Notes: generated by a model not told the origin, from the sequence alone. Positions 6,075 through 14,255 are shown, counted from the stretch's first letter. The stretch: 15,062 nucleotides of DNA from an uncultured Hyphomicrobiales bacterium (GCA_903918155.1 CAIXDD010000112.1:1-15062); one strand, 5' to 3'. Program-made: numbers and translations.

Positions 6075-6839
6075 ATGGTGCTCGTCGAGACGCGCGCCCT
6101 CGTCAAAAAGTTCGGGGCGTTCACAGCCGTCGACGGCATAAGCTTCAGCGTGGGGCGTGGCGAGGTGGTCGGCTTTCTGGGCCCCAACGGCGCCGGCAAG
6201 TCCACGACCATGAAGATCGTCGCGGGCTTTCTGGAGCCGACGTCGGGCGAATCCTTCGTCGCCGGCCATGACAGCCAGGAAGATCCTATCGCCGCGCGCC
6301 AGCGCCTGGGCTATCTGCCCGAGGGCGCGCCGGCCTATCCCGACATGACGGTGGGCGCCTTCCTTGAATTCGTCGCCGCCATGCGCGGCCTCTCCCGCCC
6401 GCAGGCGCGCGAGCGCCTCGCCGAACTGGTGGAGCGCATCGACCTCGCCGAAGTCTGGAACCGGCGCATGGAGGCGCTCTCCAAGGGCTTCAAGCGCCGC
6501 GTGGGCATCGCCCAGGCGCTCGTGCACGATCCCGACGTGCTCATCCTCGACGAGCCGACAGACGGCCTCGATCCCAACCAGAAGCACGAGATGCGCGAAT
6601 TGATCCGCACGCTCGCGCCTGCGAAGGCGATCGTCGTGTCCACCCATATCCTCGAGGAAGTGGAGGCGATCTGCACCCGCGCCATCATCATCGCGCGCGG
6701 ACGCATGCTCGCCGATTGCACGCCGGCCGAACTTCTCCAGCGCGCGCCCGCCCGCGATCCCGCGGCCGCCTCGCTCGTGCGGACGACGCCTCTTGAGGAC
6801 GCGTTCCGCCACATCACGCTCGAACAGGCAGGATCGTGA
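6075..6839 (+). CDS. ABC transporter ATP-binding protein (GldA / ABC-2 type)
   Basis: This 254-residue cytoplasmic ATPase would power the exporter encoded with the next genes. Its motifs are complete: Walker A GPNGAGKST (36-44), the Q-loop region GYLPEGAPAYPDMTV (79-93, Glu where many families have Gln, as is usual for ABC-2 ATPases), signature LSKGF (135-139), Walker B VLILDEP (155-161), D-loop GLDP (164-167) and the switch His in VSTH (H191). The start is ATG 6075 behind GGAGGGGG (6061-6068) with 6-base spacing; a much longer upstream frame is open but has no SD and a non-homologous, low-complexity translation. It is the first gene of a four-gene operon and overlaps the permease by 4 bases (GTGA). 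The GldA assignment rests on the following GldF/GldG-like genes. Confidence 0.93.
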   Translation: MVLVETRALVKKFGAFTAVDGISFSVGRGEVVGFLGPNGAGKSTTMKIVAGFLEPTSGESFVAGHDSQEDPIAARQRLGYLPEGAPAYPDMTVGAFLEFVAAMRGLSRPQARERLAELVERIDLAEVWNRRMEALSKGFKRRVGIAQALVHDPDVLILDEPTDGLDPNQKHEMRELIRTLAPAKAIVVSTHILEEVEAICTRAIIIARGRMLADCTPAELLQRAPARDPAAASLVRTTPLEDAFRHITLEQAGS

Positions 6840-7579
6840 CCGCCATGGACAAGGTTCTTCTCGTTTTTCGCCGCGAGTTCGCGGGCTATTTCGCGACGCC
6901 GCTCGGCGCCGTCTTCCTCGCCGTCTTCCTCGCCATCGGGGCGGGCATGACCTTCTTCGTCGCCAGTTTCTTCGACCGCGCGCAGGCGGACCTGTCCGCG
7001 TTCTTCCTGTGGCATCCCTGGCTCTATCTCGTGCTCATGCCCGCCATCGGCATGCGCCTGTGGGCGGAGGAGCGCCGCTCGGGCACGATCGAGCTTCTGA
7101 TGACCCTGCCCGCGCGGCCCTGGCAGCTGGTGCTCGGCAAATGGCTCGCCGCCTGGGCCTTCGCGGGCCTTGCGCTGGCGCTCACCTTCCCGCTGTGGAT
7201 CACGGTCAATGTGCTCGGTTCGCCCGACAATGGCGTGGTGCTCGCCTCCTATGTGGGCTCGTGGCTCATGGCCGGCGCCTTTCTGGCGATGGCGGCCTGC
7301 GTCTCCGCGCTCACCAAGAACCAGGTGCTCGCCTTCATCGGCGCCGTGGTCGTGGGCTTCGTTTTCGTGATGGCGGGATTCGACCTCGTGCTCTCCGCCG
7401 TGCGCCCCTGGGCGCCCGACGTCGTGGTGCAGGCGGTGGCCTCCATGTCCTTCATCGGCCATTTCCAGCGCATCACCGACGGCGTGCTCGAAGCGCCCGC
7501 GCTGGTGTTCTTCATCTCGCTGATCTTCTTCGCCCTGTGGCTCAACGTGCAGGCGCTCGACGCGCGCAAGGCTGCGTGA
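6836..7579 (+). CDS. ABC-2 type permease (GldF-like)
   Basis: This inner-membrane permease subunit has 247 residues and about six hydrophobic helices. The N-terminus MDKVLLVFRREFAGYFATPLGAVF (from residue 4) has the pre-helix amphipathic segment typical of GldF/NosY-type ABC-2 permeases. The conserved ERRSGTIELLMTLPARPWQLVLGKW block (about 79-103) is the family hallmark and contacts the ATPase. The start is taken as GTG 6836, which overlaps the ATPase stop as GTGA; ATG 6845 in the same frame is possible and would leave a 5-base gap. Its substrate is not known: in Bacteroidetes GldAFG is tied to gliding, a function not expected here. Confidence 0.9.
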   Translation: MTAMDKVLLVFRREFAGYFATPLGAVFLAVFLAIGAGMTFFVASFFDRAQADLSAFFLWHPWLYLVLMPAIGMRLWAEERRSGTIELLMTLPARPWQLVLGKWLAAWAFAGLALALTFPLWITVNVLGSPDNGVVLASYVGSWLMAGAFLAMAACVSALTKNQVLAFIGAVVVGFVFVMAGFDLVLSAVRPWAPDVVVQAVASMSFIGHFQRITDGVLEAPALVFFISLIFFALWLNVQALDARKAA

Positions 7580-7586
7580 GGCAATC

Positions 7587-9470
7587 ATGAAACAGACCAC
7601 CTCCCTCACCACGGGCCGCCTCGTCATCGCCGCCGCCGTTCTCGGCGCCGTCGTCTTCGGCTCGGTCAATATCATGAGCGTGAACCTGCTGCGCAGCGCA
7701 CGCATCGACCTCACCCAGCAGAAGCTCTATTCGCTTTCGCAGGGCACGAAGACGCTGATCGGCCAGATTCAGGAGCCGATCCGCTTCCGCTTCTTCTTCT
7801 CGGCGGGGCTGACCAAGGAGGCGCCGCAGCTGGCCGCTTTCGCCGGCCGCCTACGCTCGACGCTCGACGCTTATGTGGCGGGCTCCAACGGCAAGATCAT
7901 TCTCGAACTGATCGAGCCCAAGCCCTATTCCGAGGAGGAGGATCGCGCCGTCGCCTTCGGCATCAGCCCGATCCGCGCCGCCAACGGCGACCGCATGTTC
8001 TTCGGCCTCGCCGCCACCAATTCCACCGACGGCAAGGCGACCATCGCCTCCTTCTCGCCCGACCGCGAGGCGTTCCTCGAATATGACCTCACGCGTCTGG
8101 TCTCCGAACTCGGCCGGCGCGGCAAGCCCGTGGTCGCCCTGATCGACGGGCTGAATCTCGCGGGCAATCCGCAGATGGGCATGCGCGAGCAGCAGACGCT
8201 CGTGCAGATGAAGCAATTCTTCGACGTGAAGCCGGTGGAGCCGGACTCGGAGACCCTGCCCGAGAACACGCGCGTCCTCATGGTCGCGCATCCGCAAAAA
8301 CTCTCCGACAAGCAGCTCTATGCGATCGACCAATGGACGCTTGGCGGAGGCGCCGCGCTGATCTTCGTGGATCCGCATGCGGAAAACCAGGTCGGGCCGC
8401 GCGGCCAGCCGCCGGAGGATTCCTCCTCCTCGCTGGCCCGATTGTTCGAGGCCTGGGGCGTCGGGTTCGACCTGACGCGCACGGTCGCCGATCCCAATCT
8501 CGCGCTGCAGACCGAACGCGTGATCGACGGGCGACCCACGCCCATGATCAACCTGCCCTGGATCGCGCTGCGCAACGAAGCGCTGAAGAAAGACGAGGCG
8601 ATCCTCGCGCAGCTCTCCGCCCTCGTGATGACCACCGCCGGTTCTTTCGAGACGACCAAGGAGGGCGTGAGCCTGCGTCCGCTGGTGACGGGCTCGCCTG
8701 GCGCGGGCACGCTGCCGGTGAGCGAGACGAAGGAGCGCACCGCCGACCTGCGCAAGCTGCTCGCCTCCATCGAGCGCAAGGACGTCCCGCCGATTCTGGC
8801 CGCGCGCCTCAACGGCGCCATCGCCAGCGCCTTCCCCGCGCGCCCCGAGGGCTCGACCCGCACGGACGAGCATATCGCCCGGGCGACCAAACCGCTCAAC
8901 GTGATCCTCGTCGGCGACGCCGACATGCTGATGGATCGCAATTGGGTGCAAAGGCGCAATGTGATGGGCGCGGAAATGGCGCAGGCTTTCGCCAATAACG
9001 GCGACTTCGTCATCAACGCCGTCGAACAGATGATCGGCGGCTCGGCGCTTGCGGACCTGCGCGGGCGCGGCGTCTCCTGGCGGCCGTTCGAGCTGATCCA
9101 GAAAATGGAGGCCGACGCCGACCAGAAGTTCCGCGCCAAGGAGCAGGCCCTTCAGCAGCGGCTGAAGGACACCGAACAAAAGCTCACGGAAATGGCGCGC
9201 AGCGGCGGTCCGGGCTCTTCGGCCGGCAATGAAGTGCTGTCGCCCCAGCAAATGGAGACGATCGAGAAGTTCAAGACCGAGCTGCTCGCCACGCGAGAGG
9301 AATTGCGCGAAACGCAATTCGCCCTGCGCAGCGACGTGGACCGGTTGAAGAACGCGATCACGGCGATCAATGTCGCGGCCGTGCCCCTGCTCGCAGGGCT
9401 GATCGCGCTGTTCTTCGCCATGCGCCGCTCGCGTCGCGAGCTTCCCGTCAAGCAAGACAAGACCGCGTGA
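7587..9470 (+). CDS. GldG-family ABC transporter auxiliary protein
   Basis: This 627-residue membrane-anchored protein has an N-terminal helix (about 11-33) followed by RIDLTQQKLYSLSQGT (39-54), the characteristic entry of GldG-type auxiliary components. The large body is probably periplasmic and includes VALIDGLN, RVLMVAHPQKLSDKQLYAIDQW and GGGAALIFVDPH, a Rossmann-like GldG domain without evident catalytic residues. A charged coiled-coil-like segment (about 505-590, KMEADADQKFRAKEQALQQR onward) precedes a C-terminal helix (about 593-612) and a basic tail. It acts with the ATPase and permease; its precise role is unknown in Proteobacteria. The start is ATG 7587; its GAGG SD overlaps the permease stop (GTGAGGC), which couples translation. 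Confidence 0.9.
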   Translation: MKQTTSLTTGRLVIAAAVLGAVVFGSVNIMSVNLLRSARIDLTQQKLYSLSQGTKTLIGQIQEPIRFRFFFSAGLTKEAPQLAAFAGRLRSTLDAYVAGSNGKIILELIEPKPYSEEEDRAVAFGISPIRAANGDRMFFGLAATNSTDGKATIASFSPDREAFLEYDLTRLVSELGRRGKPVVALIDGLNLAGNPQMGMREQQTLVQMKQFFDVKPVEPDSETLPENTRVLMVAHPQKLSDKQLYAIDQWTLGGGAALIFVDPHAENQVGPRGQPPEDSSSSLARLFEAWGVGFDLTRTVADPNLALQTERVIDGRPTPMINLPWIALRNEALKKDEAILAQLSALVMTTAGSFETTKEGVSLRPLVTGSPGAGTLPVSETKERTADLRKLLASIERKDVPPILAARLNGAIASAFPARPEGSTRTDEHIARATKPLNVILVGDADMLMDRNWVQRRNVMGAEMAQAFANNGDFVINAVEQMIGGSALADLRGRGVSWRPFELIQKMEADADQKFRAKEQALQQRLKDTEQKLTEMARSGGPGSSAGNEVLSPQQMETIEKFKTELLATREELRETQFALRSDVDRLKNAITAINVAAVPLLAGLIALFFAMRRSRRELPVKQDKTA

Positions 9471-9478
9471 GGCTGACG

Positions 9479-10495
9479 ATGAACACCAGGCACATCCTCA
9501 TCCTCGCCGCCCTCGCGGCGGCCAGCGCGGCGGCCACCGCCGTCACCTTGCGCAACGCGCCGCAATCCATCGCCGCCGACCGGCGCGGAGAACGCATGTT
9601 CCCCGCGCTGCTCTCGCGCGCAAATGACGTGGCCACGATCTCGATCAAGGACAATGATCGCGAATTCACCGTCGAACGCCGCGACAACGGCTTCTTCGAC
9701 AAGGACTCGCGCTATGTCGCGCGGCCCGAATCCTTCCGCGACATGGTGACGGGCGCCGCCACCATGACTTTCGAGGAAGCCAAGACCGCCGATCCCGCGC
9801 GCTATGGCGACCTCGGCCTCGCCGAGATCGGACAGGGCGACAAGTCGGGCCGCCTCGTCACCATGCGCGACGCCAAGGGCGAGGTGATGGCGCAGGTCAT
9901 CGTCGGCAATCCCGACGCGACGGTGGGCGGCGCGCGCGGGGGCATGTATGTGCGCCTGCCCAATGCGCCCCAGACCTGGCTCGCGCGCGGGCACTTGCGC
10001 GCGCCCGCGCCCCATGCGGCCTGGTTCGAGATCAATCTCGTGAACCTCAATCGCGATGCGCTCGCGCGTCTCGAATTGTCCGGCGGCGGGCTGGACGAGG
10101 TGAAGATGGCGGCGGAGAAGAAGGGCGACGACCTGAAGCTCGAAACGCCCGTCCCCGAGGGCCGCGCGCCGGAAACGGGCAAGATCCTGCGCCTGTCCTT
10201 CATGGTCGATCCGCTCTCCTTCCAGGACGTGCGCGCGCCCAGGGGCGAGCTGAAGGCGGATGCGCGCACGCTTACCGCCTATGGGCACAATGGCCTGAAG
10301 ATCGTCGTGACCAGCGTCGGCCCCGTCGAGGACGGCTGGGTGCGCATGAGCGCGCAGGCGACGACGGAGGAGTCCAAGGCGCAGGCTGCGGAGCTGGCGC
10401 CCAAGATCGACGGTTTCGAGTTCAAACTGTCGAAGAACGACAGCGACATGCTGGGCTGGAGCCTGAAAGACTTCACGGCCGAAGCCAAGAGCTGA
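9479..10495 (+). CDS. DUF4340 domain-containing protein
   Basis: This 338-residue protein has an N-terminal membrane helix (about 5-25) and a mostly beta-rich body of repeated short modules (ATISIKDNDREFTVERRDNGFF, TFEEAKTADPARYGDLGLAE, VIVGNPDATVGGARGGMYVRL). These match the DUF4340 pattern known to follow GldG genes. It probably faces the periplasm; the function is unknown. The start is ATG 9479, which has GAGG at 6-base spacing, itself overlapping the GldG stop (GTGAGGC). GTG 9467 in the same frame has no SD, so it is less likely. It is the last gene of the ABC operon, followed by a hairpin at 10504-10524. Confidence 0.87.
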   Translation: MNTRHILILAALAAASAAATAVTLRNAPQSIAADRRGERMFPALLSRANDVATISIKDNDREFTVERRDNGFFDKDSRYVARPESFRDMVTGAATMTFEEAKTADPARYGDLGLAEIGQGDKSGRLVTMRDAKGEVMAQVIVGNPDATVGGARGGMYVRLPNAPQTWLARGHLRAPAPHAAWFEINLVNLNRDALARLELSGGGLDEVKMAAEKKGDDLKLETPVPEGRAPETGKILRLSFMVDPLSFQDVRAPRGELKADARTLTAYGHNGLKIVVTSVGPVEDGWVRMSAQATTEESKAQAAELAPKIDGFEFKLSKNDSDMLGWSLKDFTAEAKS

Positions 10496-10503
10496 ACCGG
10501 ATC

Positions 10504-10524
10504 GAGGGCGGCGGCGCCGCCCTC
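10504..10524. terminator. Shared hairpin between convergent DUF4340 and decarboxylase-like genes
   Basis: GAGGGCGGC (10504-10512) pairs perfectly with GCCGCCCTC (10516-10524) over a GGC loop. It fills the 30-base gap between the convergent stops and can fold on both strands. There is no T-run, so termination may need Rho or be partial. Confidence 0.55.
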
Positions 10525-10525
10525 C

Positions 10526-11500
10526 TCACAGGTCGAGCGGCCAGATCTCCTCCGGCCGCACCACGCGCGGCGAGAAATGCTGCTCGTGCACATAGCGGCC
10601 GAGCGCTTCGAGCGCCGGCCGGTTGGCCTGCACGCCATAGGCCCAGAAATCCTTGCCGAAGACGCGCCAGGCCTCCTCCACATGGTCGATGAGCCAGGGC
10701 AGGCCGAGACGCAGCGCGTCCGTGTCCCACAAGCCTTCGAGCGCGATGTCGCGCGCCTCGCAGAAGGCGGCGTAGAGGCTTGCGGGAACCCAAGGATGGT
10801 CGCGCACGACGTCGGCGCGCAGCGCGATCGTATGCATGATGGGAAAGACGCCGGTGCGCGCGTAGTAATCCTTCTCGACCGTCTTGAAATCCGGGAAGAG
10901 CCGCTCGATCCCCTCCCACCGGTTCTCGAACAGTTTTGGGATATAGATCGACAGCAGCGCGTCGAGGCGCCCCTCGACCATCATGCGCTCCAGCGTGTCG
11001 CCTTCCGGCACGAAATCGAGGCGGATGTCGGCGGGCAGGTCGAGCGGGATGAGCGGCGTCTCCGTGGGCTTGACCAGACCGCCCATGAACCAGTGCATGT
11101 CGCGCGCCTCGACGCCGTATTCGTCCTTCAGCATGCCGCGCATATACGTTACGGCGGTGGACGAATATTGCGTGGTGCCGACGCGCTTTCCCTTCAGGTC
11201 TTTCGGATGGGAGATCCCCGCGCCCTTGCGCACGTAGATGCAGCCGTGACGGAAAAATTTCGACACGGCGACGGGAATGGCGACGAAGGGACATTCGCCG
11301 CGCCCGATGAGCGCCGCATAGGAGGCGAGCGAAAGCTCCGAGGCGTCGAATTCCTGTTTCTCCAGCATGCGCGGGAACATCTCGCGCGGGCGAAGCACCT
11401 CCACCTTGAGCGCGACGCCCTTCGGCTTCACGCGCCCTTCGATGAGCGGGCGCGTGCGGTCATAATCCCAGCACGCCAGAGTGAGCGGAAGATCGGCCAT
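10526..11500 (-). CDS. 4,5-dihydroxyphthalate decarboxylase-like / NMT1-like binding-fold protein
   Basis: This 324-residue protein has no signal peptide. It has the periplasmic-binding fold of the SsuA/THI5/NMT1 type in its cytoplasmic 4,5-dihydroxyphthalate decarboxylase (Pht5-like) branch: LACWDYDRTRPLIEGRVKPKG (8-28), FDASELSLASYAALIGRG (51-68), FVAIPVAVSKFFRHGCIYVRK (72-92), DLKGKRVGTTQYSSTA (101-116) and EGRLDALLS. Known members decarboxylate 4,5-dihydroxyphthalate to protocatechuate, but many are misnamed and of unknown activity. The start is ATG 11500, which shares its A with the TauD stop (TGATG), so translation is coupled to the dioxygenase; upstream in-frame starts lie inside that gene. 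The coupling suggests consecutive steps on one substrate; which one is unknown. Confidence 0.82.
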   Translation of the reverse strand: MADLPLTLACWDYDRTRPLIEGRVKPKGVALKVEVLRPREMFPRMLEKQEFDASELSLASYAALIGRGECPFVAIPVAVSKFFRHGCIYVRKGAGISHPKDLKGKRVGTTQYSSTAVTYMRGMLKDEYGVEARDMHWFMGGLVKPTETPLIPLDLPADIRLDFVPEGDTLERMMVEGRLDALLSIYIPKLFENRWEGIERLFPDFKTVEKDYYARTGVFPIMHTIALRADVVRDHPWVPASLYAAFCEARDIALEGLWDTDALRLGLPWLIDHVEEAWRVFGKDFWAYGVQANRPALEALGRYVHEQHFSPRVVRPEEIWPLDL

Positions 11501-12363
11501 CAATAGGGCTTCACGGAGCCCGTCACCGTGGTGCGCAGCATGAGGCGGCGCTCCGTGGAGGGGAAATCCTCCCGCGCATGGCTGGAGCAGCGATTGTCCC
11601 ACAGCAGCAGGTCGCCGACGCGCCATTGGTGCGCATAGACGAATTCCTTTTGCTCCGCATGGTCGAAGACCGCGTTGAGAATGGGCTCGGCCTCCTCGTC
11701 GCTCATGCCGTCGAGGCCGACGGTCATCAGGCGATTGACATAGACGGCCTTGCGCCCGGTCTCCTCATGGGTGCGGATCGCGGGATGACGGGCGCGCGCG
11801 AAGGCCTCCGTGCCCTTGCCGTCGCCCTTCTGGGTGGAGCCGTAATTGTAATGGTGCTGCGCGGTGCGCCCGTCGATCTTCGCGCGCAAGGCGGGATCCA
11901 TGGTCTCATAGGCCGCATAGCCGCTGGCGAACAGGGTCGCGCCGCCCGTCGAGGGAATTTCGATGGAGTAAAGCAGCGTTCCCTTGTCGGGAATCTCGGC
12001 GTGGATCATGTCGTGGTGGAACATCATCTCCCCGTCCGGCAGGGCGCCGATGGGTTCCCCGTTCTCGCGGATGTTGGAGATGAACATGATGCCGGGCGCC
12101 ACGCGGTCAAAGCCCGGCGGGCGATATTTCGGCGGGCGGCGAATATGGCCGCGTTCGCCGAAATAGCTCGTGACACGCAGGTGGTCCTCCTGCGAGAGCT
12201 GCTGCCCGCGGAAGATGATGACGATATGATCGAGCCAGGTCTGGTAGATCGCCTTGATCGTGGGCGCGTCCAGCGGCTTCGAAAGATCGAGACCGCGAAT
12301 CTCCGCGCCCACATGTTTTGAGAGCGGAACCACCTCGAACAGGCTGTGCGCCGGAGCGTTCAT
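11500..12363 (-). CDS. TauD/TfdA-family 2-oxoglutarate-dependent dioxygenase
   Basis: This 287-residue cytoplasmic non-haem Fe(II) oxygenase has the full facial triad: HxD as H116 and D118 in MMFHHDMIH, and the distal H262 in CSSHARED. R273 (11 after H262) should bind 2-oxoglutarate, and R277 (15 after H262) aligns with the TauD substrate-anion arginine, which favours an anionic substrate such as a sulfonate, carboxylate or aryloxyacetate. The N-terminus (FEVVPLSKHVGAEIRGLDLS, 9-28) and DHIVIIFRGQQLSQEDH are family-typical. The start is ATG 12363, preceded by GGGAGAAA; an in-frame extension to 12495 is low-complexity. It is the first gene of a two-gene unit and divergent from the GMC oxidoreductase. 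Confidence 0.92.
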   Translation of the reverse strand: MNAPAHSLFEVVPLSKHVGAEIRGLDLSKPLDAPTIKAIYQTWLDHIVIIFRGQQLSQEDHLRVTSYFGERGHIRRPPKYRPPGFDRVAPGIMFISNIRENGEPIGALPDGEMMFHHDMIHAEIPDKGTLLYSIEIPSTGGATLFASGYAAYETMDPALRAKIDGRTAQHHYNYGSTQKGDGKGTEAFARARHPAIRTHEETGRKAVYVNRLMTVGLDGMSDEEAEPILNAVFDHAEQKEFVYAHQWRVGDLLLWDNRCSSHAREDFPSTERRLMLRTTVTGSVKPY

Positions 12364-12604
12364 GCGTTTCTCCCGATTTTGCGCGCGCGAAAGCGCCGTT
12401 TGTCGCAGTTTATGCAGGGGCGACCCGCTCCGCAAGCGACGGGAGGCAAGAGCGCAGCAAGAGCGCGCGGCAAGAGGGCGGCAAGAGCGCGACAAGAGCG
12501 CAGGATGGCGCAGGATGGACGCCGCCGGCGGGCTATTGTAGGTCTTGCCTCAATCGCGACGCTCCGGGCGGACAGCGAAGAAACGGGATGGAGCGGGGAC
12601 AGGC
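12364..12604. promoter_or_regulatory. Divergent intergenic region, TauD unit and GMC gene
   Basis: This 241-base gap between divergent starts must contain both promoters. I see no clear -35/-10 pair. Its main feature is the direct-repeat cluster at 12447-12517. A weak inverted pair, GTCGC (12402-12406) and GCGAC (12420-12424), lies nearer the dioxygenase start. Confidence 0.35.
12447..12517. repeat. Direct repeats CAAGAGCGC (x5) and GCGCAGGATG (x2)
   Basis: CAAGAGCGC begins at 12447, 12458, 12471 (one change, CAAGAGGGC), 12482 and 12493, giving steps of 11, 13, 11 and 11 bases, about one helical turn each. It runs into a perfect tandem pair of GCGCAGGATG at 12498-12507 and 12508-12517. It lies midway in the divergent promoter region, where same-face binding sites would be expected. 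Simple slippage duplication is the alternative. Confidence 0.7.
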
Positions 12605-14236
12605 ATGGGCGCTTCCAACACATTCGACTACGTGATCGTCGGCGCAGGCTCGGCTGGCTGCGTGCTCGCCAATCGTCTCACGGAAGACCCCGCCGTGCGC
12701 GTCCTGCTGCTGGAGGCGGGCCCGCGCGACTGGCATCCGCTCATCCATATTCCGCTCGGCATGGGCAAGATGCACGACTGGATGCTGTTCGACTGGGGCT
12801 ATCACACGGATCCCGAGCCGAAGCTCAACGACCGGCGCATCGAGGCGATGCGCGGCAAGGTGCTCGGCGGGTCCTCCTCCATCAATGTGATGGCCTATAC
12901 GCGCGGCCACCGCGGCGATTACGACCGCTGGGCGAAGAACGGCGCCGACGGCTGGACCTATTCCGAATGCCTGCCCTATTTCCGCCGCTGCGAGACCTGG
13001 GAAGGCGGCGCGAGCGAGCACCGCGGCGGCGACGGGCCGCTGGGCACCGAATTCGCCAAGACCGACGATCCGTTGTTTCCCGCATGGGTGGAGGCCGCCA
13101 GACAGGCGGGCCTGCCCGTCACGCAGGATTACAACGCCGCACAGGGCGAAGGCTTCGGCCGCAGCCAATATACGATCCGCAACGGCCGGCGCTCCTCCAC
13201 GGCGAACGCCTTCCTGCGGCCGGCGGAAAAGCGCGCGAACCTGCGCGTGGAGACGCGCGCCTTCACGCGCCGCGTCATCATGGACGGCCTGCGCGCGCGC
13301 GGCGTCGAATATATGCATCATGGCATGAAGGTGCAGGCCTTCGCGGAGCGCGAGGTCATTCTCAGCGCGGGCACGTTCAACTCGCCGCATCTGCTGATGC
13401 ATTCGGGCATCGGCCCCGCCGACCATCTCCGCAGCGTGGGGATCGATCCGCTCGTCGATCTGCCGGTGGGCAAGAACCTGCAAGACCATCTCGCCGCGAT
13501 GATCATGTTCACGCGGCCCAAAAATCCCTCGCCCTTCCGCGACTCGCTGCGCGCGGACCGCATCGCGCTCTCGATGATTCAGGCCTATCTGTTCGGCACG
13601 GGCGCCGCGACGGTGGTGCCGGGCGGGCTGCACGCCTTCATCAAGACGAGCCCCGACCAGTCCGTGCCGGACATCGAGTTCATGTTCCGCGGCCTACCGG
13701 GCGATGCGGGCATGTGGTTCCCCGGCCTGAAGCCGCCCTATCAGGACGGCTATGGAATCCGCCCCTGCCTCCTGCATCCCGAAAGCCGCGGCGAAGTGCT
13801 GCTGAAATCCGCCGATCCGACGGAGGGGCCGCGCATCGTCTATAATTTCTTCTCCTCGCCCAACGATCTGCCGAAACTGCGCGAGGGCTTCAAGATCGCG
13901 CGCGAGGTGGCGAGCCAGAAGGCGATGGATCCCTATCGCGGCGAGGAGACCGCCGCCACCGCCAAGGCGCGCACCGACGCCGAGATCGAGGCTTATCTGC
14001 AGCGCGCGTCGATCACCGCGCACCATCCCGCCGGCACCTGCAAGATGGGCACGGACGCGCAGGCGGTGCTCGACCCGGAGCTGCGCGTGCGCGGCACGGA
14101 AGGCTTGCGCGTGGTGGACGCCTCCGCCATGCCCGACATGGTCGGCGCGCATATCAACGCCTGCGTCATCATGATGGCCGACAAGGCGTCCGACATGATC
14201 CGCGGCCGCGCGCCGCTGCCCGCCGCCATGGTGTGA
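12605..14236 (+). CDS. GMC-family FAD oxidoreductase (choline/alcohol dehydrogenase-like)
   Basis: This 543-residue FAD enzyme without a signal peptide oxidises an alcohol, sugar or choline-type substrate. The FAD dinucleotide motif GAGSAG is at 13-18, with the ribose-binding LEAGP at 36-40. GMC signature 1 is RGKVLGGSSSINVMAYTRG (83-101) and signature 2 is SAGTFNSPHLLMHSGIGP (254-271). The catalytic His is H474 in AHHPAGTCKMG, and the second active-site position is N518 in AHINAC. Length is typical (530-560). The start is ATG 12605, right before the FAD motif, with a GGAGCGGGGA stretch upstream; TTG 12545 would add an unsupported basic tail. It is monocistronic, and its electron acceptor is unknown. 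Confidence 0.92.
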   Translation: MGASNTFDYVIVGAGSAGCVLANRLTEDPAVRVLLLEAGPRDWHPLIHIPLGMGKMHDWMLFDWGYHTDPEPKLNDRRIEAMRGKVLGGSSSINVMAYTRGHRGDYDRWAKNGADGWTYSECLPYFRRCETWEGGASEHRGGDGPLGTEFAKTDDPLFPAWVEAARQAGLPVTQDYNAAQGEGFGRSQYTIRNGRRSSTANAFLRPAEKRANLRVETRAFTRRVIMDGLRARGVEYMHHGMKVQAFAEREVILSAGTFNSPHLLMHSGIGPADHLRSVGIDPLVDLPVGKNLQDHLAAMIMFTRPKNPSPFRDSLRADRIALSMIQAYLFGTGAATVVPGGLHAFIKTSPDQSVPDIEFMFRGLPGDAGMWFPGLKPPYQDGYGIRPCLLHPESRGEVLLKSADPTEGPRIVYNFFSSPNDLPKLREGFKIAREVASQKAMDPYRGEETAATAKARTDAEIEAYLQRASITAHHPAGTCKMGTDAQAVLDPELRVRGTEGLRVVDASAMPDMVGAHINACVIMMADKASDMIRGRAPLPAAMV

Positions 14237-14255
14237 GGCGCGCGCTGCGCCTCAC
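14233..14255. terminator. Shared hairpin over both stop codons (GMC / cytochrome c)
   Basis: GTGAGGCGC (14233-14241) pairs perfectly with GCGCCTCAC (14247-14255) over a 5-base loop. It covers the TGA of the GMC gene (14234-14236) and the stop of the convergent cytochrome gene (14252-14254). It is symmetric on both strands and lacks a T-run. Confidence 0.55.

Noticed and set aside
7851..9455. 534-residue open frame antisense to the GldG-like gene
   Set aside because: His/Arg/Gly-rich low-complexity translation, typical mirror frame of a GC-rich gene; the plus-strand product has clear GldG features.
9467..9478. GTG start for the DUF4340 gene
   Set aside because: It overlaps the GldG stop neatly but has no SD, whereas ATG 9479 has GAGG at good spacing.
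12533..13633. Long minus-strand frame opposite the GMC oxidoreductase
   Set aside because: The plus strand carries both GMC signatures and the FAD motif; the opposite frame shows no domain.
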